A stretch of DNA of 64,000 bases from Pseudomonas flavescens (GCF_013408425.1 NZ_JACBYV010000001.1:4154001-4218000), one strand, 5' to 3'. Counted from the stretch's first letter, positions 51,905 through 61,974 are shown. A program made the numbers and translations. The notes: generated by a model from the sequence alone, not told the origin.

Positions 51905-53053
51905 TCAACTGGCCGACGCCGCCTTGGGCAGGATGTCGTTGGCGACCATTTCACCGAACGGGCTGACATAGTTCGCGCCTTCCGGCAGCGCAGGGCGGTT
52001 CACGTCCAGGTGTGGGAACAGCAGTTCGGCGACCCGATAGGACTCTTCGAGGTGTGGATAACCGGAGAAGATGAAGGTATCGATGCCCAGCGCGGCGTAT
52101 TCCTTGACCCGCTCGGCCACCGTCGGACCATCGCCGACCAGCGCCGTACCGGCACCACCGCGCACCAGGCCGACACCAGCCCAGAGGTTGGGTGACACCT
52201 CCAGGTTGTCCTTGCTACCGCCGTGCAGGGCAGCCATGCGCTGTTGGCCGACCGAGTCGAAGCGCGCCAGAGAGGCCTGGGCGCGAGCGATGGTGTCATC
52301 GTCGACATGGGCAATCAGCTTGTCAGCGGCCTTCCAGGCCTCTTCGTTGGTTTCCCGGACGATCACGTGCAGACGAATGCCAAAGCGCACTTCGCGCCCC
52401 TGGGCCGCGGCTTTCTCCCGCACGGCGGCGATCTTCTCGGCCACCGCGGACGGTGGTTCACCCCAGGTCAGGTACAGCTCGACCTGTTCGGCGGCGAGGT
52501 CCTGCGCGGCTTCCGAGGAGCCACCGAAGTACAGCGGCGGACGCGGTTGCTGGACTGGCGGGTAAAGCAGCTTGGCGCCCTTCACCTGAATATGCTTGCC
52601 GTCGTAATCGACCACTTCGCCTTCCAGCACGCGACGCCAGATGCGGGTGAACTCGACGGACGCTTCGTAGCGTTCGGCGTGGGACAGGTTCAGACCATCG
52701 CCTGCCAGTTCGTCCGGATCACCGCCGGTGACCAGATTGAACAACGCACGACCGCCGGACAGACGATCCAGTGTCGCCGCCTGGCGTGCAGCCACGGTCG
52801 GAGAAATGATGCCCGGACGCAGGGCCACGAGGAATTTCAGGCGCTGGGTCACCGGGATCAGCGACGCGGCGACCAGCCAGGAATCCTCGCAGGAACGGCC
52901 GGTGGGAATCAGTACGCCGCCGAAACCGAGGCGGTCGGCAGCCTGGGCGATTTGCTGCAGATAACCGTGGTCAACGGCACGGGCCCCTTGCGAGGTACCG
53001 AGATAATGGCCGTCACCGTGGGTCGGCAGAAACCAGAAAATGTTCAGACTCAT
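51905..53053 (-). CDS. ssuD: FMNH2-dependent alkanesulfonate monooxygenase SsuD
   Basis: 382 residues from ATG 53053 ([20 protein letters not shown]). Luciferase-like TIM barrel with [35 protein letters not shown] and [15 protein letters not shown], all typical of SsuD. It uses FMNH2 supplied by SsuE and O2 to release sulfite from alkanesulfonates. It lies between ssuA and ssuC in the standard ssuEADCBF order. Confidence 0.96.
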   Translation of the reverse strand: MSLNIFWFLPTHGDGHYLGTSQGARAVDHGYLQQIAQAADRLGFGGVLIPTGRSCEDSWLVAASLIPVTQRLKFLVALRPGIISPTVAARQAATLDRLSGGRALFNLVTGGDPDELAGDGLNLSHAERYEASVEFTRIWRRVLEGEVVDYDGKHIQVKGAKLLYPPVQQPRPPLYFGGSSEAAQDLAAEQVELYLTWGEPPSAVAEKIAAVREKAAAQGREVRFGIRLHVIVRETNEEAWKAADKLIAHVDDDTIARAQASLARFDSVGQQRMAALHGGSKDNLEVSPNLWAGVGLVRGGAGTALVGDGPTVAERVKEYAALGIDTFIFSGYPHLEESYRVAELLFPHLDVNRPALPEGANYVSPFGEMVANDILPKAASAS

Positions 53054-53111
53054 GGAGTGGTCTCCTTGGGATTGGGCCGCTGCATGGCCAGTGACCATGC
53101 AGCTGAATGCC

Positions 53112-54089
53112 TTACTGCTGGGCTTTCTGAGCGGCTGCGAGGGACGCCGGCGGTGTCCAGATCACGTCCTTGATGCTCAATTTCTTGGGGATCAGTTTCA
53201 GCTCGGTGAAGGTGTCGGCGATCTTCTGCTGCGCCGTCACCACTTCCGGAGTCAGTGCTGCAGCGCCGTAGCCCTGGCGCTTCACGGCAATGGCGGTGAT
53301 GTCCCGTGGCAAGCCGAGCAGCGGTGCGACCTGGTCGGTAACCTTTTCCGGGTCGGCCTTGGAGTCTTCGCCCACGGCGCGGACCTCTTCGATCAGCACC
53401 TGAAGGATTTCCGGGTTCTTCTCGGCGTAGGGTTTGGTAGCGAGGTAGAACTGGTGGTTGTCGACCAGGCCTTCACCGTCACGCAGGGTGCGTGCCTGCA
53501 GTTGCTGTTCGGCGGCCGCCTGGAAGGGGTCCCAGATGACCCAGGCGTCGACGCTGCCGCGTTCGAATGCAGCGCGGGCATCGGCCGGCGGCAGGTAAAC
53601 GGGCTGGATATCGCTGTACTTCAGGCCCGCGTCTTCCAGAGCACGCACCAGCAGGTAATGCACGTTGGAGCCCTTGTTCAGCGCGACCTTCTTGCCTTTC
53701 AGCTCGGCCACCGACTTGAGCGGTGAATCCTTGGGTACCAGAATCGCTTCGCTGTGCGGGGCTGGCGGCTCGTAGGCGACGTAGAGCAGATCGGCACCGG
53801 CCGCCTGGGCGAAGACCGGCGGCGTTTCACCGGTCACTCCGAAATCCACGGAGCCTACGTTGAGCCCTTCGAGCAACTGCGGGCCACCGGGGAACTCGGT
53901 CCATTTGACGTCCACGCCCTTGTCGGCCAGACGCTTCTCCAGCGTCCCCTTGGCCTTGAGCAGCACCAGGGTGCCGTATTTCTGATAGCCGATACGCAGT
54001 GTCTCGGCTTGAGCTTGGGTAATGGCGCCGAAGGAAATGGCCGCGGCAAACAAGGCGACCAGACTCCGACGCAAAGTGATAGTGCGCAT
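53112..54089 (-). CDS. ssuA: Sulfonate-binding periplasmic protein SsuA
   Basis: 325 residues with a signal peptide ending AQAQA before [13 protein letters not shown]. The NitT/TauT-type binding fold shows [20 protein letters not shown] and [21 protein letters not shown]. It delivers aliphatic sulfonates to SsuBC. The gene starts 112 bases downstream of ssuE. Confidence 0.95.
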   Translation of the reverse strand: MRTITLRRSLVALFAAAISFGAITQAQAETLRIGYQKYGTLVLLKAKGTLEKRLADKGVDVKWTEFPGGPQLLEGLNVGSVDFGVTGETPPVFAQAAGADLLYVAYEPPAPHSEAILVPKDSPLKSVAELKGKKVALNKGSNVHYLLVRALEDAGLKYSDIQPVYLPPADARAAFERGSVDAWVIWDPFQAAAEQQLQARTLRDGEGLVDNHQFYLATKPYAEKNPEILQVLIEEVRAVGEDSKADPEKVTDQVAPLLGLPRDITAIAVKRQGYGAAALTPEVVTAQQKIADTFTELKLIPKKLSIKDVIWTPPASLAAAQKAQQ

Positions 54090-54201
54090 GACGCTCTCCT
54101 CTGCATTGAGTGTTTGGCCACCTGCTGCCTCGTTGGCGGGCTAGTAAGGTGGTTGATGGGTGAACCTTCACCCATGTGGAAAATGTGTGTGAATCCTTGA
54201 C

Positions 54202-54789
54202 TCAGGCGCTCCAGCGCCCACTGATCAGGCGATCGTTTAACAGCCCCGGCTCGATCGGCTGTGGCCGGCGGTTGAGTGCCTGGATCAGATGCTGCAAGGC
54301 GTCATCCAGACGCTGTTCAAGTACCGGCAGCAGATCGCCACCGGTATCGGTGTAGGCAATCTGGCTGTCATCGGCGAAAACGCCGTGCAGTACTTCCTGC
54401 GCCTTGAGCGCCGACAGCACCGGCTTCAAGGCGTAATCCACCGCCAGCATGTGGGCACTGCTACCACCCGTGGCGATTGGCAGCACCACCTTGTGATGCA
54501 GCGCGCGCTCGGGCAGCACGTCGAGCAGGGTCTTCAATGCGCCCGAAAACGACGCCTTGTATACCGGCGTCGCCACGATCAGCCCATCGGCAGCAGCCAC
54601 GTGGGCCTGCAAGCTCTGAATGCGCGGGCTGTCGAAACGGGCGAAGAGCAGATCCTCGGCCTCGAAGTCACGCACCTGATAACTCACCACCTCGACACCA
54701 TGGGACTGCAGCCACTGCCGCGCCCTGTCGAGCAGTACGTTGGAGCGTGACTTCTGGCTCGGACTGCCACCCAGCAAAACCACCAACAT
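54202..54789 (-). CDS. ssuE: NAD(P)H-dependent FMN reductase SsuE
   Basis: 195 residues, flavodoxin-like: [22 protein letters not shown] (flavin phosphate loop near residue 8) and [22 protein letters not shown]. It supplies reduced FMN to SsuD. Its start is nine bases after the lsfA stop, so the two are co-transcribed. Confidence 0.94.
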   Translation of the reverse strand: MLVVLLGGSPSQKSRSNVLLDRARQWLQSHGVEVVSYQVRDFEAEDLLFARFDSPRIQSLQAHVAAADGLIVATPVYKASFSGALKTLLDVLPERALHHKVVLPIATGGSSAHMLAVDYALKPVLSALKAQEVLHGVFADDSQIAYTDTGGDLLPVLEQRLDDALQHLIQALNRRPQPIEPGLLNDRLISGRWSA

Positions 54790-54798
54790 GGGATGTCC

Positions 54799-55437
54799 TT
54801 ACTTGTTCGGTTGCGGGGTGAGGCGCAGGTAGGGCTTCACGGCGCGATAGCCTTTGGGGAAGCGCTGCTTGATCTCGTCTTCGTCCTTCAGCGAAGGCAC
54901 GATCACCACATCGTCACCGTCCTGCCAGTTGGCCGGGGTGGCCACCTTGTGGCTGTCGGTGAGTTGCAGCGAGTCGACCACACGGAGAATTTCGTTGAAG
55001 TTGCGCCCCGTGCTCGCCGGATAGGTGATGCTCAGGCGGACCTTCTTGTTCGGGTCGATGACGAACAGCGAACGCACGGTCAGGGTGTCGTTGGCATTCG
55101 GGTGGATGAGGTCGTAGAGCTCGGAAACCTTGCGGTCGGCATCGGCCAGAATCGGGAAGTTGACCGCGGTGTTCTGGGTCTCGTTGATGTCGTCGATCCA
55201 CTTCAGGTGGGAGTCGACCGGGTCCACGGACAGGGCGATGGCCTTGACGTTGCGCTTGGCGAACTCGTCTTTCAGCTTGGCGGTGAAACCCAGCTCGGTG
55301 GTGCACACCGGCGTGAAATCCGCAGGGTGGGAGAACAGGATGCCCCACTGGCTACCCAGCCACTCGTGGAAGCGGATACGGCCTTCGCTGGAATCCTGTT
55401 CGAAGTCAGGTGCGATGTCGCCAAGGCGGATGCTCAT
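54799..55437 (-). CDS. lsfA: 1-Cys peroxiredoxin LsfA (Prx6 type)
   Basis: 212 residues with peroxidatic Cys45 in HPADFTPVCTTELG and the long C-terminal arm of the Prx6 group (RFPKGYRAVKPYLRLTPQ). LsfA in Pseudomonas is induced by sulfate starvation and protects against oxidants formed in sulfonate metabolism. It heads the lsfA-ssuEADCBF operon, with an AT-rich candidate control region upstream. Confidence 0.95.
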   Translation of the reverse strand: MSIRLGDIAPDFEQDSSEGRIRFHEWLGSQWGILFSHPADFTPVCTTELGFTAKLKDEFAKRNVKAIALSVDPVDSHLKWIDDINETQNTAVNFPILADADRKVSELYDLIHPNANDTLTVRSLFVIDPNKKVRLSITYPASTGRNFNEILRVVDSLQLTDSHKVATPANWQDGDDVVIVPSLKDEDEIKQRFPKGYRAVKPYLRLTPQPNK

Positions 55438-55492
55438 GCTGTGTGCTCCTCAAGTGAGTCGTTGCGTGGCGCTCACTATGCTCAGGAACACG

Positions 55493-55530
55493 GAATATTA
55501 AAAAGAATAAATAATGATTTATTTATAACC
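55493..55530 (-). promoter_or_regulatory. AT-rich control region upstream of lsfA-ssu
   Basis: An A/T block in otherwise GC-rich DNA, containing AAAAAGAATAAATAAT (55500-55515) and the dyad AATAAAT/ATTTATT, 60-95 bases before lsfA. CysB-type regulators favour AT-rich dyads, so sulfate-starvation control is a reasonable inference. A near-identical 16-mer lies upstream of the porin gene. Confidence 0.5.
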
Positions 55531-55598
55531 AAATCAGCTGAATGGACTCGAGACGCGCCAGCACCTCGTCAACGGCGGGCCTGTCCAGTGACATGGCG

Positions 55599-56150
55599 CT
55601 ATTCGAGCAGCCGCGCCGGATTGCCTGCGACCTTCGCTCCAGCAGGTACATCGCGGGTGACCACGCTGCCAGCGCCGATCAGCGCGTCGTCACCGACGGT
55701 CACTCCCGGAAGGATCAGCGCTCCAGCGCCGATCCATACGTTGCGACCGATGCTCACAGGCCGACCGAATTCCAGGCCGGACTCACGCTCGGCAGGAGCA
55801 CGGGGATGATCCGCGGTGAGTATCTGCACGCCGGGGCCGATCTGGGTCTTGTCGCCGATGCTCACGGCCACCACGTCGAGGATCACGCAGTTGAAGTTGA
55901 TGAACACCTCGTCGCCCAGGCTGAGATTGAAGCCGTAATCGCAGTGAAACGGCGAACGCACCACCACGCCCCGGCCAATGCTGGCCAGGCGCTCGCCCAG
56001 CACTTGGGTACGCTCGGCAGGTGACAGCCCCAGGTTGCCGTTGTAGCGCGCCAGCCAGGCGATGGTGGCGGCGCTTTCGGCCTGCAGTTCGGGATCGCTG
56101 GCCAGATAGAGCTCACCGATGAGCATTTTGTGTTTTTCACTGAGCGCCAT
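55599..56150 (-). CDS. Maltose/galactoside O-acetyltransferase-like protein
   Basis: 183 residues from ATG 56150 (MALSEKHKMLIGELYLASDP). A left-handed beta-helix built of hexapeptide repeats follows the MAC domain (PFHCDYGFNLSLGDEVFINFNCVILD, then GRNVWIGAGALILPGVTVGDDALIGAGSVVTRDVP). The family acetylates sugars with acetyl-CoA; the true acceptor is unknown. The longer frame lacks family N-terminal features. It lies 63 bases after the DMP19 gene and is probably co-transcribed. Confidence 0.9.
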   Translation of the reverse strand: MALSEKHKMLIGELYLASDPELQAESAATIAWLARYNGNLGLSPAERTQVLGERLASIGRGVVVRSPFHCDYGFNLSLGDEVFINFNCVILDVVAVSIGDKTQIGPGVQILTADHPRAPAERESGLEFGRPVSIGRNVWIGAGALILPGVTVGDDALIGAGSVVTRDVPAGAKVAGNPARLLE

Positions 56151-56213
56151 GGCGGGTGCTTCCTTTGGGGGTGTGCAGTAAGTGAACCTGAAGTCCCCCT
56201 GGGGTTCCGCCAA

Positions 56214-56858
56214 TCAGGTCGTCAGGAAATGTCCAAGCGCCACCCACTGCAGTTCCTCGATCGCCTCGCCCAACCGCTCGTCCACCTCGCAGAGTCGTGC
56301 GTTCTGCGCCTCGGTCAGCCATTGCGGGATGTCCCACAGGGCGATTTCGGTCGGCTCATCCTGCAGATGAGCGAATACACCGTAGAAATCCTGCAACAAT
56401 TGACGGGCCTGCTGCAGGCCCAGCAGGGCGAGTGCGGCCTGGGCGTACTCGAAGGTCGGCATGCCCCAGTTGGCGAAGAACTGCAGCAGGCCACCGTTGT
56501 AGTAGTCGGCCTGGAGACGCCATAAGGCCACCAATTGTCGATCTCGCAGTTCGATCGCCTCGAGGTCCCAAGCGGCTTCGTCCAGACGGCGCAACGCCTG
56601 GTTCTGCAGGTCCTCCCAGGCCAGTTCCGGAGCATCCCAGCAACTGCCTCCCAGATGTCGCCAGCTGGCGGTGAACCCCAGATTTTCCAGGCGATAGTCC
56701 TGCCGCTGCGCGGGTGAAAGACGGTCGAGTCGTAGATAGCCATCCTGGATCAGGGAAAACACCTGACCATTGCGCAGATGAAAGAACACCTTCTGCTCAT
56801 CGAAGCTCAGGTGGTCGATCTTCAGGAAGGCGAGTTCGGGGTAACGATGATAGGGCAT
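56214..56858 (-). CDS. DUF2442-DMP19 (DUF4375) two-domain protein
   Basis: 214 residues from ATG 56858 (GACCAGGCC upstream); ATG 56894 is an alternative. Residues 1-70 look like DUF2442 (FFHLRNGQVFSLIQDGYLRLDRL, then NLGFTASWRH), a small beta domain often next to toxin-antitoxin genes. Residues 90-190 carry the DMP19 signature NGGLLQFFANWG followed by FEYAQAALALLGLQQARQLL. The two are usually separate proteins. DMP19 in Neisseria is reported to mimic DNA and inhibit a repressor; the role here is unknown. Confidence 0.7.
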   Translation of the reverse strand: MPYHRYPELAFLKIDHLSFDEQKVFFHLRNGQVFSLIQDGYLRLDRLSPAQRQDYRLENLGFTASWRHLGGSCWDAPELAWEDLQNQALRRLDEAAWDLEAIELRDRQLVALWRLQADYYNGGLLQFFANWGMPTFEYAQAALALLGLQQARQLLQDFYGVFAHLQDEPTEIALWDIPQWLTEAQNARLCEVDERLGEAIEELQWVALGHFLTT

Positions 56859-56973
56859 GGGCCTGGTCACCAGAATGAAGTCGGAGCCGACCATGCCAGA
56901 GCCTGGCGACGCTGAACAGCGTGCAGAACTGCGTTCACCTGCACATCGGTGGCCGTAAGCTTTATCGCAGGCA

Positions 56974-56997
56974 TAAAAAACCGGGCTTGCGCCCGGT
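56974..56997 (-). terminator. Distal terminator after the porin gene
   Basis: Minus strand ACCGGGC GCAA GCCCGGT followed by TTTTTA. It lies about 100 bases beyond a first terminator, so it could end a separate short transcript. Confidence 0.8.
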
Positions 56998-56999
56998 AA

Positions 57000-57094
57000 A
57001 GATTCCACCACGAGGAATGGAGGCTCGCGATCGAAGCGGCGAACCGCTGTCGCGACGAGCGCCTGCAACCCATGACTGGCGCAGGCAGGCTCGA
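57000..57094 (-). ncRNA. Candidate small RNA between tandem terminators
   Basis: Roughly 95 bases between two minus-strand terminators, with no convincing gene. The minus strand contains small hairpins such as GCGGTTCGCCGC and a CCATTCCTCGTGGTGG loop, then a perfect terminator. No promoter of good quality was found, so this rests on structure only. Confidence 0.3.
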
Positions 57095-57126
57095 ATAAAA
57101 AGGGCGAGGGAAGCGGTGCTTCGCCC
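57095..57126 (-). terminator. Terminator immediately after the porin gene
   Basis: Minus strand GGGCGA / TCGCCC with inner AAGC/GCTT pairing, followed by TTTTTATT; it starts 12 bases past the porin stop. Confidence 0.7.
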
Positions 57127-57138
57127 CACCCGGAAAAC

Positions 57139-58485
57139 TTAGAGCAGCGGCAGGCTATAGCTGACGATCAGACGATTCTCGTCGGCGTCTGTCGCGTTGT
57201 TGCCACGCAGCGAAGCATTACGCCAGGAGAAGCCCAGACCTTTGAGCGAACCCTGCTGAACGGCGTAATCCAGACGGAAGTCGCGCTCCCACTCTTTGCG
57301 CTCGCCATCGGCGGCATCGATGTTGTCGCCTTTCAGGTAAGTGACGACAGCTTTCAGGCCAGGCACGCCAACGGTACCGAAGTCATAGCCATACTCGGCC
57401 AGCCAGGTGCGTTCGCCAGCACTGGCGAACTTGCCGATCTGACGGTCGGTGATCAGGTAGGAGCTGGAGCCGTCACCCTGGTTGAGGAACGGGAGAGCGC
57501 TGTCGCCGGAAACCTGCTGGTAACCCGCGCTCAGGGCATGGCCACTCAGGCTGTAGGTGAACAGGGCGCTCCAGGTCTGGTTGTCGACTTCGCCGCTCTT
57601 GGTGTCGCCAGCAGCCCAGTAGCCGCTGCTGCGGTAGCCTTCGTTACGGCCCGCCAGGTTGCCGTTCTTGCCATCGGAGCCGCTGTTGAAATAGCGCAGA
57701 TCGGTTTTCAGATTACCGGCCGGCAGAGCCAGGTTATGGACCAGGCCCAGGAAGTGCTGCTTGTAGAAGTCTTCCAGGTTGCCGTAGTAGTACTGGGCGG
57801 TCAGGTCCTTGGTGATCTTGTAGTCGCCACCGGCGAAGTAGAACTTGTTGGTATCGGCGATTGGCGTGCCGACAGCCGTACCATTCGGGCGAGCGGCGCC
57901 ACCGATGCGCAGACCGATGTCATCGGTAGAAGAGCGGGTCTTGGTGTGCTCCAGTTGACCGGCAGTCAGGGTCAGGCCATCGATCTCATTGGAGATGACC
58001 TGGCCACCGTTGAACAGCTGTGGCAGCAGACGGCCGTCGTTGAAGGTCACGACCGGCAGCTTCGGCTGCAGGGTGCCGACGCGCAGCTCGGTTTTCGAGA
58101 GGCGGAACTTGGCGGTAGCGCCAGCCTTGCTGTAATCGTTGACGGCACTGCCATCGGTTTCCAGCGGGAACAGCTGGCCCGGGGTGCGATCACGACCGGC
58201 TTTGGTGTTCTTGCCGCCGGAATCCAGACGCAGGCCATACAGCCCGATCACGTCGACGCCGACACCAACGGTGCCCTGGGTGAAGCCGGACTGGTAGTTG
58301 AAAATAAAACCCTGCCCCCACTCATTCGCTTCGCCCGTGTTGTCGGCGGTGTTCTTGGTGTTCAGGTCGTAATAGAAATTGCGCAGGTCGAGTTTGGCGG
58401 TGCTGTCTTCGACGAAGCCGGCAGCGCTGGCCTGTTGCGCCAGCGTGGCGAGGGTGACGGCCAGGGCCAGGGTGGATTTTTTCAT
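57139..58485 (-). CDS. OprD-family outer-membrane porin
   Basis: 448 residues from ATG 58485 (MKKSTLALAVTLATLAQQASA, a clean signal peptide). The mature protein has the OprD pattern: GFVEDSTAKLDLRNFYYDLN, GLYGLRLDSGGKN, NNATDADENRLIVSYSLPLL at the end as the final strand. It forms a specific-uptake channel with about 18 strands. In P. putida an OprE-like porin lies next to lsfA-ssu; here it is three genes away, and the shared AT-rich motif suggests sulfur-linked control. Substrate unknown. Confidence 0.93.
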   Translation of the reverse strand: MKKSTLALAVTLATLAQQASAAGFVEDSTAKLDLRNFYYDLNTKNTADNTGEANEWGQGFIFNYQSGFTQGTVGVGVDVIGLYGLRLDSGGKNTKAGRDRTPGQLFPLETDGSAVNDYSKAGATAKFRLSKTELRVGTLQPKLPVVTFNDGRLLPQLFNGGQVISNEIDGLTLTAGQLEHTKTRSSTDDIGLRIGGAARPNGTAVGTPIADTNKFYFAGGDYKITKDLTAQYYYGNLEDFYKQHFLGLVHNLALPAGNLKTDLRYFNSGSDGKNGNLAGRNEGYRSSGYWAAGDTKSGEVDNQTWSALFTYSLSGHALSAGYQQVSGDSALPFLNQGDGSSSYLITDRQIGKFASAGERTWLAEYGYDFGTVGVPGLKAVVTYLKGDNIDAADGERKEWERDFRLDYAVQQGSLKGLGFSWRNASLRGNNATDADENRLIVSYSLPLL

Positions 58486-58575
58486 GGGTGTGATGCTCCG
58501 GGGCATGGATCGCGAGCCGGCTGGGCCAGACTCGATAAGCGCTAGTTATTGGCAGGTGCAAGGCTAAGCCAAGGC

Positions 58576-58628
58576 GAATAAAACAAAAAAGAATCAATAA
58601 TTACTAATAAATTACTTTTTTGAATATA
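58576..58628 (-). promoter_or_regulatory. AT-rich control region upstream of the porin gene
   Basis: AAAAAGAATCAATAAT at 58586-58601 differs from the lsfA-upstream 16-mer at one position and has the same orientation relative to its gene. It lies about 100 bases before the porin start. Function as an operator is inferred. Confidence 0.5.
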
Positions 58629-58748
58629 CGGCCCGACCTGACAAGGTTCTCTGTCAGCAGTCCGCTCTGTTCGACGCGCGGCTCAAGCGCGGGTCACGTG
58701 GCGGAAGCAGAATGTTTGCAAAAAGTTTCGAAAGTTCCGGCATGGGTC

Positions 58749-61106
58749 TCAGAACAACTCGAGCTGGCCGCCGATCAGTGCGCTGAAGTCATCGTCCACG
58801 AACGGCAGGATGGCATCGGCCACCGGCTGCAGCTGCTTGCTCAGGTAGTGGCCGTAGTCGATGGGCGCGCGGCGTAGCTCGAGGGGTTCAGGGCCCGCCA
58901 CGCTCATCACGTAACTGATCCAGCCGCCGCTCTGGTATTGGCGAGGGCGTCCCTGCTCATCATTGTGGGCATCGGCCAGGCGTGCCGCCCGCACATGGGG
59001 CGGCACGTTACGCTGATAATCATCGAGGCGTCGGCGCAGACGCTTGCGGTACACCAGTCGCTCGTCGAACTCGCCATCCAGAGTGCTTTGCACGTAGTCA
59101 CGCACGTAATCCTGATAGGGCTGACGCTTGAAGATGCGCAGGTACAGCTCCTGCTGGAACTGCCGGGCCAGCGGCGACCAGTCGCTGCGTACCGTTTCCA
59201 GCCCCTTGAAGACCATTTCCTCGCCGCCATCGGCCTGACGGATCAGCCCGGCGTAGCGCTTCTTGCTGCCCTCCTCCATGCCGCGAATGGTCGGCATCAG
59301 AAAACGGCTGAAGTGGGTTTCGAACTGCAGCTCCAGAGCACTCTGCAAGCCGAACTCGGTTTGCAGGTGCTCGCGCCACCAGGCGTTGACCCGCTGCACC
59401 AGGCCGCGGCCGATACGCTCGGCGTCGTCCTCGCGGTGGGCGCTGCGCAGCCAGACGAAGGTGGAGTCGGTATCGCCATAAATCACCGCATGCCCTTCGG
59501 CCTCGATCAGCTCGCGGGTACGGCGCATCACCTCATGGCCACGCAAGGTGATCGAGGACGCCAGGCGCGTATCGAAGAAGCGGCAACCACTGGAGCCGAG
59601 CACGCCGTAGAAGGCGTTCATGATGATTTTCAGCGCCTGCGACAAAGGCGCGTTGCCTGCCCGTTTGGCGGCTTCCCGGCCCTGCCACACGCGTTCGACG
59701 ATGGCCGGCAGGCAGTGCCGAGTGCGCGAAAAGCGCGCACCGCGGAAGCCCGCAACCGAGTGGGCATCGTCGGGTTGACGCAACCCCTCGACCAGCCCCA
59801 CCGGGTCGATCAGAAAGGTGCGGATCAGCGACGGATACAGGCTCTTGTAATCCAGCACCAGCACCGACTCGTAAAGCCCAGGCCGCGAATCCATGACGAA
59901 GCCGCCCGGGCTGGCTTCGGGCGGACGCTCGCCCTGGTTGGGCGCCACGAAGCCCTGTCGATGCATCAGCGGCATGTACAGGTGGCTGAAGGCGGCGACC
60001 GAACCGCCGCTGCGATCCACCGGCAGGCCGGTGACCGTAGCTCGCTCGAGCAGGAAGGTGAGCAGCTCGGTCTTGGCGAAGATGCGCGTCACCAGCTCGC
60101 AGTCCTTGAGGTTGTAGCGGGCCAGAGCCGGCTTGTCCTCGGCGAACATGCGGTTGATTTCGTCCATGCGCTGGTAGGGGTTGTCGATCGCCTTGCCCTC
60201 GCCAAGCAACTGCTGGGCGACGCTTTCCAGGCTGAAGGACTGGAAGCTCCAGGTGGCCGAGCGCAGCGCTTCGATGCCATCGATGATCAGACGGCCCGGT
60301 GCACTGGCGAAGAAATGCTGCTTGGAACCATGCTCGCGCCAGTTCAACGCTTCGCCACCACGGCCGAGGCGTAGCGGCACTTGCAGACGCTGCGCGTGCT
60401 CGTGCAGCACACGCAGGTCGAACTGCACCACGTTCCAACCGATGATGGCGTCCGGATCGAAACGCTCCAGCCAACCATTGAGCGCCTCCAGCAACTCGGC
60501 GCGGCTATCCAGATAAGCGAGATCGAAGTCGACGTCGGCGTCACCGTTCGGCGGCCCGAGCATGTACACCTGGCGTTGGCCGCAGCCCTCCAGAGCGATC
60601 GAATACAGCTCGCCGCGGGCGGTGGTTTCGATATCCAGGGAAACCAGTTTGAGCTGCGGGCGATAGTCCGGCGCCGGCTTCAACTGCGCGTCTATCAGCA
60701 CCCCCTCCTGTGTCGGCGTACCGCCGAACAGTACAGGCGCGGTAATGAAGCGCTCCATCAGGTAACGCTCGGGCGGACGGATATCGGCCTCGTAGACTTC
60801 CACACCGGCCTGCCGCAGGGCCTGCTCGAGCTGAATCAACGGGCGCTGCTGGCGGCAGTACAGGCCAAGTACCGGGCGCTGACGGAAGTCGCGCAGCTGC
60901 AGCGGGCGCAGCTCGACATCCGCCTCCTTGCCCAACAAGGCCTCGGCGCGCGCGCGCTGCTCGACAGGAATGAAGGCCACCGACGTTTGCGGCGGCAGGC
61001 GGACGAGACGCGGGCCGCTGTCGGTCGACAGCCAGAATTCCACCTGGGTACCGGCTGGCGTATCGCGCCAGTGCCGGGTCAGGACGAAGCCCTGCTGTAG
61101 ATCCAC
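58749..61106 (-). CDS. polB: DNA polymerase II (family B)
   Basis: 785 residues, E. coli Pol II length. Exonuclease motifs: DIE (158-160), NVVQFD (225-230), YNLKDCE (331-337). Polymerase motifs: DYKSLYPSL (419-427, A), KIIMNAFYG (493-501, B), YGDTDS (543-548, C). Both active sites look intact. Pol II works in SOS-linked replication restart and translesion synthesis; no LexA box was identified in the 102-bp divergent gap to the methyltransferase gene. Confidence 0.97.
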   Translation of the reverse strand: MDLQQGFVLTRHWRDTPAGTQVEFWLSTDSGPRLVRLPPQTSVAFIPVEQRARAEALLGKEADVELRPLQLRDFRQRPVLGLYCRQQRPLIQLEQALRQAGVEVYEADIRPPERYLMERFITAPVLFGGTPTQEGVLIDAQLKPAPDYRPQLKLVSLDIETTARGELYSIALEGCGQRQVYMLGPPNGDADVDFDLAYLDSRAELLEALNGWLERFDPDAIIGWNVVQFDLRVLHEHAQRLQVPLRLGRGGEALNWREHGSKQHFFASAPGRLIIDGIEALRSATWSFQSFSLESVAQQLLGEGKAIDNPYQRMDEINRMFAEDKPALARYNLKDCELVTRIFAKTELLTFLLERATVTGLPVDRSGGSVAAFSHLYMPLMHRQGFVAPNQGERPPEASPGGFVMDSRPGLYESVLVLDYKSLYPSLIRTFLIDPVGLVEGLRQPDDAHSVAGFRGARFSRTRHCLPAIVERVWQGREAAKRAGNAPLSQALKIIMNAFYGVLGSSGCRFFDTRLASSITLRGHEVMRRTRELIEAEGHAVIYGDTDSTFVWLRSAHREDDAERIGRGLVQRVNAWWREHLQTEFGLQSALELQFETHFSRFLMPTIRGMEEGSKKRYAGLIRQADGGEEMVFKGLETVRSDWSPLARQFQQELYLRIFKRQPYQDYVRDYVQSTLDGEFDERLVYRKRLRRRLDDYQRNVPPHVRAARLADAHNDEQGRPRQYQSGGWISYVMSVAGPEPLELRRAPIDYGHYLSKQLQPVADAILPFVDDDFSALIGGQLELF

Positions 61107-61208
61107 CCTGCCACCTCGAATGCTGTTCAGGGTGCGATGTTATCGCGCATCGTCACGGCCTGCGCGCAATGCGGTTAAATAGGCGCCCACGTACTGCGCA
61201 GGCCCGTC

Positions 61209-61841
61209 ATGCCCATCGACCCCGATCAGTTGCAACAGATCACCAGCCGCACGCTGGCTCATTACCAGGCCAACGCCGAAGGCTTTCGCGAGGGCACCCG
61301 CGACCATGACGTCAGCCAGAATATCGACGCGCTGCTGCGCCATATCGACGCGGCCGCCCCCCTGAGCATTCTCGACTTCGGCTGTGGTCCCGGCCGTGAC
61401 CTGCGCACCTTCGCAAGGCTCGGCCATCGCCCGGTAGGTCTCGACGGCTGCTCGCAGTTCGTCGCCATGGCCCGCGCAGACAGTGGCTGCGAGGTCTGGC
61501 ACCAAGACTTTCTCGCCCTGAATCTGCCGGCAGAACGCTTCGACGGCATATTCGCCAACGCCGTGCTGTTCCATATCCCCAGCCAGGAACTGCCTCGGGT
61601 GCTCAGGGAACTTCGTGCCAGCCTGAAGCCGGGCGGCGTGCTGTTCAGCTCCAACCCAAGAGGCGACAACCAGGAAGGCTGGAGCGGCGAGCGCTATGGT
61701 GCCTGGCATGACCTGGACAGCTGGCGCCAACTGCTCACCGCCGCCGGCTTCGACGAGCTGGAACATTACTACCGCCCAGCTGGCCTGCCACGCGAGCAAC
61801 AACCCTGGCTGGCCAGTGTATGGCGTCGCTGCGATGCCTGA
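61209..61841 (+). CDS. Class I SAM-dependent methyltransferase
   Basis: 210 residues with SAM motif I ILDFGCGPGRDLRTF (about 53-67), GLDGCSQFVAMAR after strand 2 and NAVLFHIPSQELPRVL at motif IV; a compact UbiE/Methyltransf_11 type. It is divergent from polB, and its 3-prime end abuts the nested inverted repeat. Substrate unknown. Confidence 0.88.
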   Translation: MPIDPDQLQQITSRTLAHYQANAEGFREGTRDHDVSQNIDALLRHIDAAAPLSILDFGCGPGRDLRTFARLGHRPVGLDGCSQFVAMARADSGCEVWHQDFLALNLPAERFDGIFANAVLFHIPSQELPRVLRELRASLKPGGVLFSSNPRGDNQEGWSGERYGAWHDLDSWRQLLTAAGFDELEHYYRPAGLPREQQPWLASVWRRCDA

Positions 61842-61858
61842 CTCGGTGACGGCTATAA

Positions 61859-61974
61859 GGCGATAGCAGCCGTTCGGTTTGGTGGGCTGAAGCCCACCCT
61901 ACAGCCGCGCATCTAACCGTAGGGTGGGCTTCAGCCCACCAATTGGCGCCCGACTACGAACGGCGGCTATCGCC
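61859..61974. repeat. 116-bp nested inverted repeat before kup
   Basis: Inner arms of 24 bp are perfectly complementary (61879-61902 and 61919-61942; core TGGGCTGAAGCCCACCCTAC) around a 16-base loop. Outer arms of 18 bp match at 17 positions (GGCGATAGCAGCCGTTCG, 61859-61876, versus the complement of 61957-61974). The inner core TAGGGTGGGCTTCAGCCCACC type is a common intergenic repeat in Pseudomonas. It separates two convergent genes and would form a very stable hairpin in RNA. Confidence 0.85.
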
